Source: Eutreptiella sp. 'Long Island Sound 2002' (lineage: Eukaryota > Euglenozoa > Euglenophyceae > Eutreptiales > Eutreptiaceae). Taken from it: a DNA stretch of 64,000 bases. Of the stretch, positions 1-10,365 are shown piece by piece; position 1 is the first letter of the stretch, and every line of letters starts with the position of its first letter. The position numbers and the translations under genes were made by a program. Below the pieces are notes generated by a model. That model did not search any database. It had not been told where the DNA came from and saw only the letters and a program-made list of their open reading frames with translations. Where the stretch lies: the NCBI GenBank assembly GCA_964036045.1, contig OZ038378.1:140894765-140958764 (forward strand). The letters are read 5' to 3'.

Positions 1-1612
1 TTCTTGTTACAAATGCTACATAACCCTTGCATTGTCGGGGGTCCCCAAACAAAGAGGGACAAAATCAGAATTGACTACCTACCCCGTGCCTTCTCGGGGG
101 CCCACAAGTGGGCGGAAATGCTACATAACCCCTGTATTCTAGGGGGTCCCCAAACAAAGAGGGACAAAATCAGAATGGACTACCTACCCCGTGCCTTCTT
201 GGGGGCCCACAAGTGGGCAGAAAATGCTACATAACCCCTGCATTCTCGGGAGTCCTAAGACAAAGAGGGACAAAATCAGAATGGACTACCTACCCCGTGC
301 CTTCTTGGGGGCCCACAAGTGGGCGGAAAATGCTACATAACCCCTGCATTCTCGGGGGTCCCCAAACAAAGAGGGACAAAATCAGAATTGACTACCTACT
401 CCGTGCCTTCTTGGGGGCCCACAAGTGGGCAGAAAATGCTACATAACCCTTGCATTCTCGGGGGTCCTAAGACAAAGAGGGACAAAATCAGAATTGACTA
501 CCTACCCCGTGACTTCTCGGGGGCCCACAAGTGGGCGGAGAATGCTACATAACCCCTGCATTCTCGGGGGTCCCCAAACAAAGAGGGACAAAATCAGAAT
601 TGGCTGCCTCAGCCCTGCCTTCTCGGGGCCCCCAAGAAGGCACGTGGTAGGTAGTCCATTATGAGTTTGTTCCCCTTTGTTTGGGGACCCCCAAGAATGG
701 AGGGGTTATGTAGCATTTTCTGCCCACTTGTGGGCCCCCAAGAAGGCCAGGTAGTCAATAACCCCTGCATTCTCGGGGGTCCTAAGACAAAGAGGGACAA
801 AATCAGAATTGACTACCCACCCCGTGCCTTCTCGGGGGCCCACAAGTGGGCGGAAATGCTACATAACCCCTGTATTCTAGGGGGTCCCCAAACAAAGAGG
901 GACAAAATCAGAATGGACTACCTACCCCGTGCCTTCTTGGGGGCCCACAAGTGGGCGGAAAATGCTACATAACCCCTGCATTCTCGGGGGTCCCCAAACA
1001 AAGAGGGACAGAATCGGAATTGACTACCTACTCCGTGCCTTCTTGGGGGCCCACAAGTGGGCGGAAAATGCTACATAACCCCTGTATTCTCGGGGGTCCC
1101 CAAACAAAGGGGGACAAAATCAGAATTAAGTAACTGACCCGTGCCTTCTTGGGGGCCCACAAGTGGGCGGAAAATGCTACATAACCCCTGCATTCTCGGG
1201 GGTCCCCAAACAAAGAGGGACAAAATCAGAAATGGCTGCCTCAGCCCTGCCTTCTCGGGGGCCCACAAGTGGGCGGAAAATGCTACATAGCCCCTGCATT
1301 CTCGGGGGTCCACAAACAAAGAGGGACAAAATCAGAATCGACTACCCACCCCCTGTTCTCTCGGAAGCCCTCAAGTGGGCGGAAATCCTACATAACCCCT
1401 GCATTCTCGGGGGTCCCCAAACAAAGGGGGACAAAATCAGAATTGGCTGCCTCAGCCCTGCCTTCTCGGAGGTCCACAAGTGGGCGCCAATGCTACATAA
1501 CCCTTGCATTGTCGGGGGTCCCCAAACAAAGGGGATCAAAATCAGAATTGACTGCCTAACTCCTGCCTTCTCGGGGGCCCACAAGAGGGTCGAAAATGCT
1601 ACATGCTGGTAG
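1..1612 (+). repeat. 106-bp minisatellite array, about 15 units
   Basis: Tandem units recur every 106 bp; for example the ATGCTACATAACCC motif reappears near 117, 225, 331, 437 and 543. Each unit holds the short palindrome CCCACAAGTGGG. Units differ by a few percent, and the last ones (from about 1340) are most diverged. Stop codons are rare, so 60-150-codon frames appear on both strands. I regard them as spurious because they repeat with the unit and switch frame from unit to unit. No gene is supported here. Confidence 0.95.
633..758 (-). repeat. inverted unit inside the 106-bp array
   Basis: From about 633 the sequence reads as the reverse complement of the flanking unit: TTTGTTTGGGGACCCCC replaces GGGGGTCCCCAAACAAA, and GGGTTATGTAGCATTTTC replaces GAAAATGCTACATAACCC. 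One full inverted unit is followed by a partial one that breaks off near 758, where forward units resume. The inverted copy is more diverged than its neighbours. Confidence 0.9.
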
Positions 1613-2044
1613 CGTGATATGGACTAAGCAAACCCTTCCCCCCCAAAAGGGTGGGGTTTCGGTCATGTGAAAACCCTACTTTTCCGTAAAAGTTTGGGCA
1701 ACGAAAAAAGGGGGGGGGGTATGTTAAAACCCCCATGCTGTCGTTCTCCGCAGATGCCCCCCCCCCCCCCATGCATGCTAGACGACATAGGGGACCGCGG
1801 CATTGGGGTGCTGAATGTGTTTCGCGGCGGTCCGACAAATTATGGTGTGCGCACATTTACCGGCGTCGCTAGGTGGCCTCTGCCCCTAGCGAGTGGGGCC
1901 CTCGGACCAGCGACATGTGCAACAGTGTGTGCAGTCTTGGTTTCTTGATTGTACAAACCGTTGTGTAGACTTCAATGTCCGATGGCGGTGATTGTTGCAG
2001 TGCGTTTCACTAGGTGATTTGTGGTGCATGGACTTGTGCGCGTG
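1613..2044. other. no gene seen; G and C homopolymer runs
   Basis: Unique sequence after the minisatellite. It carries a run of about ten G near 1708 and a run of fourteen or more C near 1755. Short open frames on both strands show no recognisable domain. Confidence 0.6.
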
Positions 2045-2809
2045 CTACAAGGACTCGGGGGGGGGGATCCTCGTCCGAAGGCTCTTATGGCTCCTTTGCC
2101 GGTTCCCACTCCCCCCATGCCTTGATGGGCTCATCTTCCTTTTCCTCACTGTCCTCCGCCTCTGGGTGCCTGATTGGCGCCGGGGCATGAAAACGAGGTG
2201 GGCTTGGCGCCGCCCCATGTCAACCCCATGTCTTGCGTGTGTTGCCCGGTATTTAATGTGCGAGGCGGTGCGTAGCCACTTGACTTTGTCTTCCCATTGT
2301 CCCGTGAGCCGAAACATCTCTTCCCAGGTCGTTCCGTTGGCGGATGTGTTGGAATTGGCCTGGTTGTGTCGCCACCATCTCTATGCCCATCCCGACACAC
2401 CCTTTACAATCACAAGGCGGTCTAGACATATGAGAGTGCACTCTCTCGCCCTATGCCCCTCCAGCACCCTTCGGATGTTGGTTTGTTCCTCTTGCAAGGG
2501 GATGTACGCCGCGACATCATGGTGAAAAAAAACTCCATAGCCTCCCACGGTCCCAACTTCTGGTGCAACTTTGAGGACCCATCGGGGTACACAATCGTCC
2601 ATCTTTCTGCCTTGCACACAAAGATGGGAGGAGTTTGAGGCTTGCACGCTCCCTAAGATGGAAGTTTCGACGCTCATTGAAGCTCTGTCCACCATGCAGC
2701 ATTTCATAATGCCGCAACACCCCTGTGTGGTGTAGTCACAAACACGACCCCCCCAAAAAAATTGAGGTTCCCATTGAGAAATCAGAAAAAAAATTGACCA
2801 AGCAGGCAT
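2045..2809 (-). pseudogene. decayed coding sequence, possibly SANT/Myb-like
   Basis: Read on the minus strand, one frame runs from 2809 to 2045 and is interrupted by a stop at 2381-2383. The translation looks protein-like: a stretch with regularly spaced tryptophans and charged residues (WEEMFRLTGQWEDKVKWL, near 2320-2260) is followed by a basic Arg/Lys-rich tail ending near 2045. Tryptophan spacing in a helical, charged context recalls SANT/Myb or trihelix DNA-binding domains that often accompany Harbinger-type transposons, but I cannot confirm the family by eye. No start codon is assigned. It may be unrelated to the other relics nearby. Confidence 0.3.
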
Positions 2810-4084
2810 GCTGCGAGCGGAACATGCCCACGTGGTCCAATTCGAAGTCAGCGGGGTGGGTCTTGTGTGTAGTTTCAGAGCACACCTGCATGACCATGCC
2901 GCCTTGACTTGTTACACATCTGGTGTTGCCCACACAATGGTTTGCAAGTCTATTTCCGGGCCCTTGGGAGTGTCTGCTGGCGCCATGCGTGTTGCGTGAT
3001 GTGCGTCGCCATTGGTGTGTATTTCCATTCACACATGGCATGCTCATTGGTATCGTTTTCCATATATGGGGCAGCCCGTGCCTTGGGGTTGCTAGTTGAC
3101 CATACCGTGACCCTACCGTGAGCTTTTATCATTGTGCGATCAGCATGAAGAGTTTAGCGTGTTGGGGGACACTAAGTTTAGACCAAGCCTTTCCCACCTG
3201 TGGCTCCTATATGGGTGGTTTCGACGTCAGGGATGAAAAAGAATATAGCATTGACCGCCGGTTCCATGCCGTCCAAAACATCTTGCTGGCAGATGGTGTG
3301 GGGACTGGGGGTGGTTGTGCCACTTCCTGCAACACTAGCTCATACACTACCACCAATGTTCTGGAAAGGCAGTTCCGTTGCTGTAGTGTGTCCTGCAACA
3401 CACCGAGCATTGTAACCCCACCCCTAATGAGCGCCGGAAGAAACTATGTAGTTTGGTGTTTGTCGCAGATCAACGATGAGCGCAAAGCTGGGAGTTGCGG
3501 CAAAATCTTGTGCCGAAGGGGGGGGGCACATGTTTCTTGAGTAGCAGTTCCCGGAAATGGGTACGTCTTCCATGGAATTGGGCCTAGGTGCAGCCACAGC
3601 GAGAACCTTGGGTCCAATGTTACCCCATGTCCCCAAGCCCACGCTTGCAAGTGTTGTTGGTGACAGCAGAGGGGGCGCTTGTGGTTCATGCAAATGTTTT
3701 ATTAGGGTGGTGGCATGCTGCCACAAAAGGAATATGTGGGGAAGGGGCACGTGGTTGCCTCCCTACAAAAGAGGTAGTGCCAGAATTGGGAGAGCCAAGC
3801 CCCAACCGCTCAAGCGTAGCCCTTGGACACCTGGACACATCGGTGATCTTGGCAATCACATAATCCATAGGGCCAAATGAGCAGTAGCAATACCCATTCT
3901 TGGAAGAGGGCCACCAGCTCTTCATGGTTCGGCTGTAGTGTGTGCATGAAATGTACCCCCGCTAAACCCCCGCTCAGCTTGAATAAGAAATGCCGACTAT
4001 TGGAGGATCACCCTTGGGCCCAAAAAAGGCCGGTACCGCCGGGTTTCACACACTTGGAGCAATATAGCGCCAACCCTAACGCGT
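2810..4084. other. no confident gene; scattered coding-like minus-strand pieces
   Basis: No intact gene is recognisable. On the minus strand, short protein-like stretches occur at about 2950-3410 and 3424-3925, separated by stops and frame changes, with no domain I can name. They could belong to a decayed transposon that includes the neighbouring relics. Confidence 0.4.
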
Positions 4085-4475
4085 TAGTATTAGTAGTGAA
4101 TCTGTGAATGGCTCATTACACCGGCGACAATCTGATGACTGCGCCCTGGTTGCTTGGGGCCCTCATGGTCCCCTGTGAAATCGGTCCGGATGTTCACCTC
4201 AACTGGATGGTTAATACATGGAAGCTCAGAGCTGTGGCCCGTTTAGGGTCAGTGGCAGTTGGCCGATATCAAGACCTGCGCCCGTACAAGGCAGCACGCA
4301 ACGGTGATTCAGGCCGTTTTCTGCGATGGCAAAGATGGTTCTACCATGAATGCTCCACGGTGTGACCTATCAGCTCTGATTGGTGGTGTAGTAGACCACC
4401 ATGCCCATCACGCGTAACGGGAAATCAGGGTTTGATCCCGGAGAGGTAGCCTAAGAAACGGCTACCATTGCCAAT
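4085..4475 (+). rRNA. partial, diverged small-subunit (18S) rRNA, 5' region
   Basis: Two universally conserved SSU blocks appear in the right order. GAATGGCTCATTA lies near 4106-4118. Near 4420-4470 is a block reading CAGGGTTTGATCCCGGAG, then AGCCTAAGAAACGGCTACCA, with only a few mismatches to the 18S consensus. TTAATACATGG (about 4210) and GACCTATCAGC (about 4367) fit the intervening 5' domain. The first few tens of bases of 18S and everything beyond the GGCTACCA block are missing, and substitutions fall at normally invariant sites, so this is almost certainly a pseudogene or retroposed fragment. It abuts the antisense LINE relic on its right. Confidence 0.75.
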
Positions 4476-4477
4476 AT

Positions 4478-6230
4478 TAGTAGTGAAAATAAACGTTAAC
4501 AACGCAACTATGGGTATTCGATGGGCTTCTTGAAAAAGAGCAATTGCGTGCGTATAGTGTGTTGAAATGTACGCCTTGGTAAAATCAATGATGACGACCA
4601 CCCCTTGCCTCATTGAGTCGCACGCCCCTCTCACATTCCATATGTGGTAAAAAATAAATTGTCCTTTTTTGAAACGGTGTTTGTGCTAGGGGGTGCAGGG
4701 GCAAAAACCACGATGCCCTCCAACAATATCTATATCGTTGGGGTGACCAATTTAAAGACAAGGATTTGCAGGCAAAACGGGCGCAACACCTTGATGGAAA
4801 CGGAGCCCTGCTCTTTGGGTATGGATGCCAGCAGCCCCTCTGCCCACAACCATGGCATTGTGCCTTGCTCGAAAAACCTAGAGATGGCCTCCATTGCGGG
4901 GCCGAGGCTATCAACCAAAGCCACAAAATTTCAGCTGGGACGCCGTCGAGCGCCGGGAGGATGCTTTGTTCATCTTCCCTAGTGCTTTGAGTAGTCGTTC
5001 CTCTATTAGCGGTTTGAGCACCACCTTCGCTGCTGTTTTAATATTTTCCGACGGTGGGAGGGATTGTACATACTCCAACCACTTTGGTACCAAGTTGGAC
5101 CTTGTGGCCATCATCCCTGTCTACTTTTTTTGTGGGGCTAAAGCAATTTTCATGGGGTTGGTCGACAATTTGCCCCTTCATCCTCAGTCTGCGCTTGTCC
5201 TGCACTCCCCTCACTAGTCGTGCAATTTGTTGCTTCCTAGCTTGTTTTCCTTGGGGGGTTTCTTGCTAGACATGCAAGGTAGTTTTTAGATTGGTCAACA
5301 GTTTTACCCCGCAACTATGTTCCGCTTCAGCAATAGACACCAACAACGCGCATGCACACATCGGGGGGGAGGAGGAGGGCATTCCTTTGGTGCTAAGGTA
5401 TGCCTTGGCCCTTGACGAAATATAGTTAGCATTGGATGTATGCAACAATGCCTCTACCTTTATGATTCCCTTTGGATTGGCCCTCCTCTCGTGATTGGTG
5501 GTTGTTCCCTTAATATCATTGCGTGCAGCCTCCCACCAGGCGTCTCCGTGTTGTACCAACTAAGCTGGTGAGGGCTTCAATTGCATGTTCGTCTTGCACA
5601 AATTTGGTGGGGACCTGATAACTGCTTTATGATTGGAACTAGACGACAATGGGTGAAGCATCTTGTGATAGACGGTGGTATATGCTGTGACATGTCCACT
5701 TTGTCAATTCTCGTGTTTCTCTTCTTAGCCCCTCCAGTTCCTTGCCATAGTAGTCGTTGATTTCTTGCCGTGGGCCCTGTTGAGATTCTGTGTGTAAGCC
5801 CCACGTCCAGGCCTTGGGCATTTGTGGATCATCCGGATCCATCGATGGTTGGTAGGGGATCCATTGATGGTTGGTAGGCCACGTTCCACGCATCTTTCAA
5901 CCCCCTCACATATGAAGATCTTTCTCTCCTGCAATTGAGGCTGTTGGTAGATCATCGTGGATGGTTGGTGTTTGTGAGTTTATGCACCGCGTGTTGATGG
6001 AATTGTGGTTTGACCACGTGCTGGGCCAAGCCCAGTTAATGAGGTGTAGCAACTGATATTGCCCTTCGCAGGACCCTAGCTTATGGTGTAAATGTGCACC
6101 TATCACAGATATGTGTTGTCTGTCTTCAATCTGCAACCTGATAGTCATGAAACGTGGGCTTAGCTGAGATGACGTGTTTCTAGGCTTTCTTCGGAATTTT
6201 GTAGCTCCGTCTGCCATGTGGCACATCAAT
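4478..6230 (-). pseudogene. decayed non-LTR retrotransposon (endonuclease and RT relic)
   Basis: Reading the minus strand from 6230 downwards gives pieces of a LINE ORF2 in shifting frames. Near 6170-6090 the stretch SPRFMTIRLQIEDRQHISVI resembles a beta strand pair of the apurinic-like endonuclease. Near 4960-4930 there is DGVPAEI, a typical start of LINE reverse transcriptases. Near 4822-4778 come IPKEQGS and LRPFCL, corresponding to the K and RP motifs. Near 4604-4568 there is VVVIIDFTKAY, RT motif A with its catalytic Asp. Motifs B and C are absent because the sequence ends against the rRNA fragment at about 4476. Several stops and frameshifts show the copy is dead. It is not the same family as the intact LINE at 36.5-46 kb. 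Confidence 0.65.
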
Positions 6231-7030
6231 TAAATCACTCCCTCCTTCACCTGCTTTGGTTTGACATTTTGTAAGTGTGGCTCTTGCGACGCAAAAACTT
6301 GCACATCGGTAGTTTTAACAAACTTCAAAATGGTACTCAGCCAGAGCACCTTCCGGTGTATGTCAGTAAACCGTTGCAACGGTGTTAAGATAGTTGTGGG
6401 TTGTGGGTCCCGGTGGGCGGTGGGCGGGCTTCAGCCTTGGGGCTGGGCTGCTGCGGGCCTGGAGGCTGCGTTCGACAGTGGGCAAGCACAACACAAGAAA
6501 AAAATCCCTTCCCTCACACAAAACATGGACGAGTGTTCCTGTGTCCGGGTGTTTCTGTCCATCGTCTAATGTTTTGTCCCCAACCAATGGCAATAAAAGG
6601 GTACCACATGCAAACCCAACTTCATATTGAAAAACAAATCAAATTATGCACATGCATACCACGCACCATACCAACCATATTCAACATACCAACATTATCT
6701 GCACCACAAGGAGCAAACCGAGGCAAAGCAAATAGACAATCAACATGGATTGGGCGTGGTCTAGAATTTAGTCATTGTGTTATGGGACCAGAATCGCTTT
6801 CCCGTGCACACTTTGCTTTGCATCATGAGAGATTGCCTTGTTGAGTTGCAAGAGATATGATTGAGTGATTTTCCTTGTCGGACCACTTGATTACCTCACA
6901 CTCACACGCTTGATTGCCTCTTGTGATGGCATTCGGAGTATGATCCACAATGGTAAAATTGAACAATGAGCAATCGCGACTTGGTCCAATGACGTATGCA
7001 AATACTTCAATAGCTCACCCACTTGCTTGT
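6231..7030. other. no gene seen
   Basis: Frames of up to about 147 codons occur near 6400-6844 but show no domain, and their composition follows the local GC-rich patch (6390-6480). I see no RNA gene or repeat structure. Confidence 0.5.
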
Positions 7031-7559
7031 TTATGATGGATATGGCAATTCCTTGCTCTTCTTTTGCATTTTTTGCGAATATTTGGTTGGGTCGGTGCCT
7101 GCTGTGAGTAGCGGGATCATCATTCGCCGTGGGCGTTGGAACGTTGGTGCGTGCCGGATGTCGTGTGGCGAATCCACCACCACCCCTGCATACCAGTGAT
7201 CACCCCCGCATAAGCCGAAGTTCTGTAGGCCAAAGAGATGGTATGGATGATTACACCCAATGCGATCACGCCATGACAAAAGCCGTTGTTGTTGCATTTG
7301 CCACCCAAATATTGTTTTTTGGCGGCTCAAGATCCTTCACCGTAACAATTATCACAAAGTTAAAGTCTCTACACGCCACATCGGCCGTATGGAACCCTTT
7401 TTGATCCGAGAACAATGCCGTCTGCCTCGCCGATGCCACACCTATGGGACTACGAATTGCATGGCTTCCATCGTCAACAACAGTGTGTCTGTTGCTGTTG
7501 CGTGGGCATGTTGCTTCACGAACTTCCGTGTGTTTTATGAGTTGAGGCGCTTCAGACAT
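7031..7559 (-). pseudogene. possible decayed PIF/Harbinger-type transposase
   Basis: The minus-strand frame 7559-7266 contains VVDDGSHAIRSP (about 7485-7450) and SDQKGFHT (about 7410-7385). The spacing of an Asp-Gly-x-His block followed by Lys-Gly-Phe-His-Thr matches the DDE_Tnp_4 core of Harbinger transposases, in which the first catalytic Asp lies in a DgtHi motif and a KgfHs/t motif follows. Downstream, the second Asp region and the final acidic residue are not clearly present; the frame stops at 7266 and a different frame continues to 7031. I infer a dead, frameshifted copy. Chance similarity is possible because only two motifs support the call. Confidence 0.35.
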
Positions 7560-7945
7560 GATATATGGAGTCCTATCTGTCCCTTTCCATGTCTTGATCG
7601 ATATGTTTCAGGGTGACCTGGAAACTCGGAAGAACAACTTCAAGACGCTTATTTTCGATGTTAGATCTAAATGCATACAATCTCAATGATCCGACTCAAC
7701 GTAATGTACTTCCTCCATGAGGATGACCTAAAGTAGATTGAAAATACACTCCCGCTGCTTCGCAGGACTGAGGGCCCTGAGGCCAATACGGCCGCGCGTC
7801 ACGGGGGGCTCTGTATCTTAGTTCACAACCTCAGCCCCCGTGGCGTGGCAAGGCGGGTCTGGAGGGGTGGGGGGTTCCCATGTTTCCCAATTCCCCGTTT
7901 CATTCCGAGCATTTTGAATATACACAAGTGGGGTGAATTTTGGTT
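7560..7945. other. no gene seen
   Basis: Includes a GC-rich patch at 7745-7870 in which GTCACGGGGGGCT and AGCCCCCGTGGCG form an imperfect inverted repeat. No coding potential is convincing. Confidence 0.5.
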
Positions 7946-8840
7946 TTAACACTCACAACAAATTATATATAGTACCGTATGCCAAAATATGTACCTCTGG
8001 ATAAGCAAAGACATCTCGGTCAGCAGAAGAAGACATGCGAACAACACCAACTGGGTCCATGTTTTCCAATGTATCCTCTTCATTCCATCCTTACAAACAC
8101 GGACAAACATATATATGTCCATATATTTGTATGAACAAGTAATTGGGCTAGGTGGTACGGGGGCCCACAGCCCATGCACCAATGCACTTGGACTTCGTAT
8201 AACTACAATCTTGATAATGGGCTCGCTGACGCTTTGCCATTGCCTGCATCCTTGCCTGAACGTCCTTAGCCCACGCCTTGGCGTTCTCATTTGGTGGCCT
8301 TGGAGCAGGTTAAAGACAGGGCGGAGTTTCCTCATCGACATCAAACCGCCTTTGAGGCTGCACCACATAGGAGTCATAATTCCAGGGATTCCCGGATTGT
8401 GTTCCCCTCCTTCCCCTTCCCCTTTGCAGGTGTCGTGGTCCGCTTGTGCTTGGTACATTGCACCCGCGTTGCAACAACTATTGGGTCTTCATTCGACACA
8501 TCCTAAGAGGGCACAAACTCAGATGCAGGAGACACATTACTAGACCGACCGCTACTTGACGGCACCGGACGTGTATGCAGAGCAGGACGACAAACTGCTA
8601 TTAGAACCGCAGCTGGAACTGTTGTCTGCCGTAGTCACTACTACATCCGTAGGGGTTGGGACGGCATGAATGGGCAAGGGGGTTTCCTTGTTGACTGCAA
8701 GTTGCCCTCAACACAAAACATTTCACCACTGCAGCTCGCTCCTCCTCCCCAACAATGAAGTACGGAGGTGCCACGATGGGATGCGCCGCTTGCATGTGGC
8801 AATGTAGGGCGTATGTGCACAATTCGTGCAGTGGCTCCAT
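7946..8840 (-). pseudogene. decayed protein-coding sequence of unknown family
   Basis: Successive minus-strand frames read like one broken protein. A Cys/His-containing N-terminal piece ends at a stop near 8601. A Ser/Pro-rich stretch (about 8590-8510) carries a stop near 8505. A basic segment with TTTPAKGKGKEGN lies near 8440-8410, then after a frame change comes the charged helical stretch AKAWAKDVQARMQAMAKRQR (about 8285-8225), and the last protein-like piece ends near 7950. The low-complexity linker followed by a basic, helical region is typical of transposon-encoded proteins, but I do not recognise the family. It lies directly upstream, on the same strand, of the possible Harbinger relic, so the two may be parts of one element. 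Confidence 0.35.
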
Positions 8841-10130
8841 TTCAAGCCCTGCGTTGCTTTACGCATGTGCTGTGGTACATTGTGTAGTCGGAGCCGGTCA
8901 CCATGCCTCGGCAGCTCTTTGGGGCATGTTCCCTAGGGAGCACAGGTGCACAAGACATAGAAATAGACACATAGACTAAAATGTGTCATGGGGGGAATTG
9001 TTGTTTGTTGTTTTCCTTGTGCCGCTTTGTGGCACAGATGGTGAGCGATCACTAGATTTAGCTTCTTTGGATTGGCCTGTCACGAGAGACCCTGTTCTAG
9101 CCCCCCCCCCCCCGGTCCTTCCGGGGGCTCAAGGGACCCCCCCCCCCCCCAAGCGCAAACCAATTTTCCACTACCCTAATCCTGGGCACCCCTCCACAAC
9201 CCCTTTCAAAGCACCCGAGTCCGCCCTCAGTAGGCCCTACGCCCTACTGTAGCTTGGACAAGGCTTGGACAAGGCTGTAAACACCCAGGTTCAAAAAGAG
9301 CAGATTGCAAGGCGCGCTGGTGCAAGAAAGGGGAATATAATGCACAACTATTCCAAAAATCAGAGCTTTCCGGGCTCAAGTGGGCAAAGACTCACAACAA
9401 ATGTGTCCATGACTCTATGCAGCTAGCAAATTTGTCACCGAACCCATGCCGTATGTGGCTGCACTGCATTTGTACCGAATCAAATTACGTCCCAAATTAA
9501 CACGGTCCCTGCGGCTGCTGTATCGTGGATAAGGCCATAGCTTATACAAGGGGGGGGGGACCTCCACATCCGATTGCTGAGGCTGAAATGTGACTTATTG
9601 TATGCGTAGTTCCGACAAAATACTCCGCTGTCTCCCTGGCACCGACACTCAATGCTGGCTCAAGCTCTTGACCTCACTGTGCTATCTCGGGCTTGGAAGG
9701 GAGGGGGGTCGTTGGGTTGACTGGATTGTCGTGCCTCTACAGCCTGGCTGCGGTGCACAAAGGAACAATGGAAAGAACTATTTCTATTTGGAATGGCAGA
9801 GTGGGGATCTTTGGGTGACTGGAGTGACAAGAGCTGTGCACTCCGAACTTGCAGACCTGCGGGACATGAGGGCCAACCCACAACCTTGCACCACGCTCTG
9901 GAACGAACATTGGAACCCCCTGGTGTGCAATGGGCCAGCACACCTCGATGTAGAAGAGGCCCAGACCATAACTGATGCCCTCCTTATCCGTTGGAAGCCA
10001 CTGCATCATCAGCGACAATGTCTCTTCCGATTTGAAGATTTCCCCTTGAACCAGACCCTAATATGTAACAGTGCAGGCCACAATGAAATGTGCGGTTGAT
10101 AGGCTACCCCTCAGTGAACACCCCATCACA
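8841..10130. other. no confident gene; C-runs
   Basis: Contains two runs of about 13 C (near 9101 and 9138), a G-run near 9550 and a duplicated CTTGGACAAGG at 9253-9276. A 169-codon plus-strand frame begins at 9590 (with a non-ATG codon) and ends at 10099. It has no recognisable domain, and antisense frames of up to 93 codons overlap it, so I do not call a gene. Confidence 0.45.
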
Positions 10131-10258
10131 TAGTTTGGTGTGGTATTGTGCAGTGTAGTGTGGTGTAGCGTGTTGTCGTATGATGTGGTGTGGTATCGTG
10201 TGGTGTCGTGCGTTGTTGTGTGGTGTGGTGTGGTGTGGTGTGGTGTGGTGTGGTGTGC
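10131..10258 (+). repeat. TGTGG pentamer array (partly degenerate)
   Basis: Degenerate pentamers from about 10131 sharpen into perfect TGTGG copies at 10215-10256. This is the left edge of the recurring pentamer-linker-satellite module. Confidence 0.9.
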
Positions 10259-10365
10259 CGAAGGCGCTGTTACCAAATGGCAAAAGGCCGGGATGTCTAC
10301 CCAAGGGCAAAGGTAAACGGGCTGGGCTGTGTGTGTGGCGTGCGCGCTGTGTGTAAGTGTGTTGT
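10259..10365 (+). repeat. conserved linker between pentamer array and 47-bp satellite
   Basis: The sequence starts GCCGAAGGCGCTGTTACC, continues through GTCTACCCAAGGGCAAAGG and ends TGTGTAAGTGTGTTGTTGCA. Close copies lie at 22409, 32415 and 35554, always after a TGTGG array and in the same orientation; diverged ones lie at 52869 and 54595. No coding frame is conserved among the copies. Confidence 0.9.

Noticed and set aside
8370-8425. Pyrimidine tract followed by CAGG as a splice acceptor
   Set aside because: No matching donor or exon is recognisable on the plus strand; the minus strand looks coding-like here.
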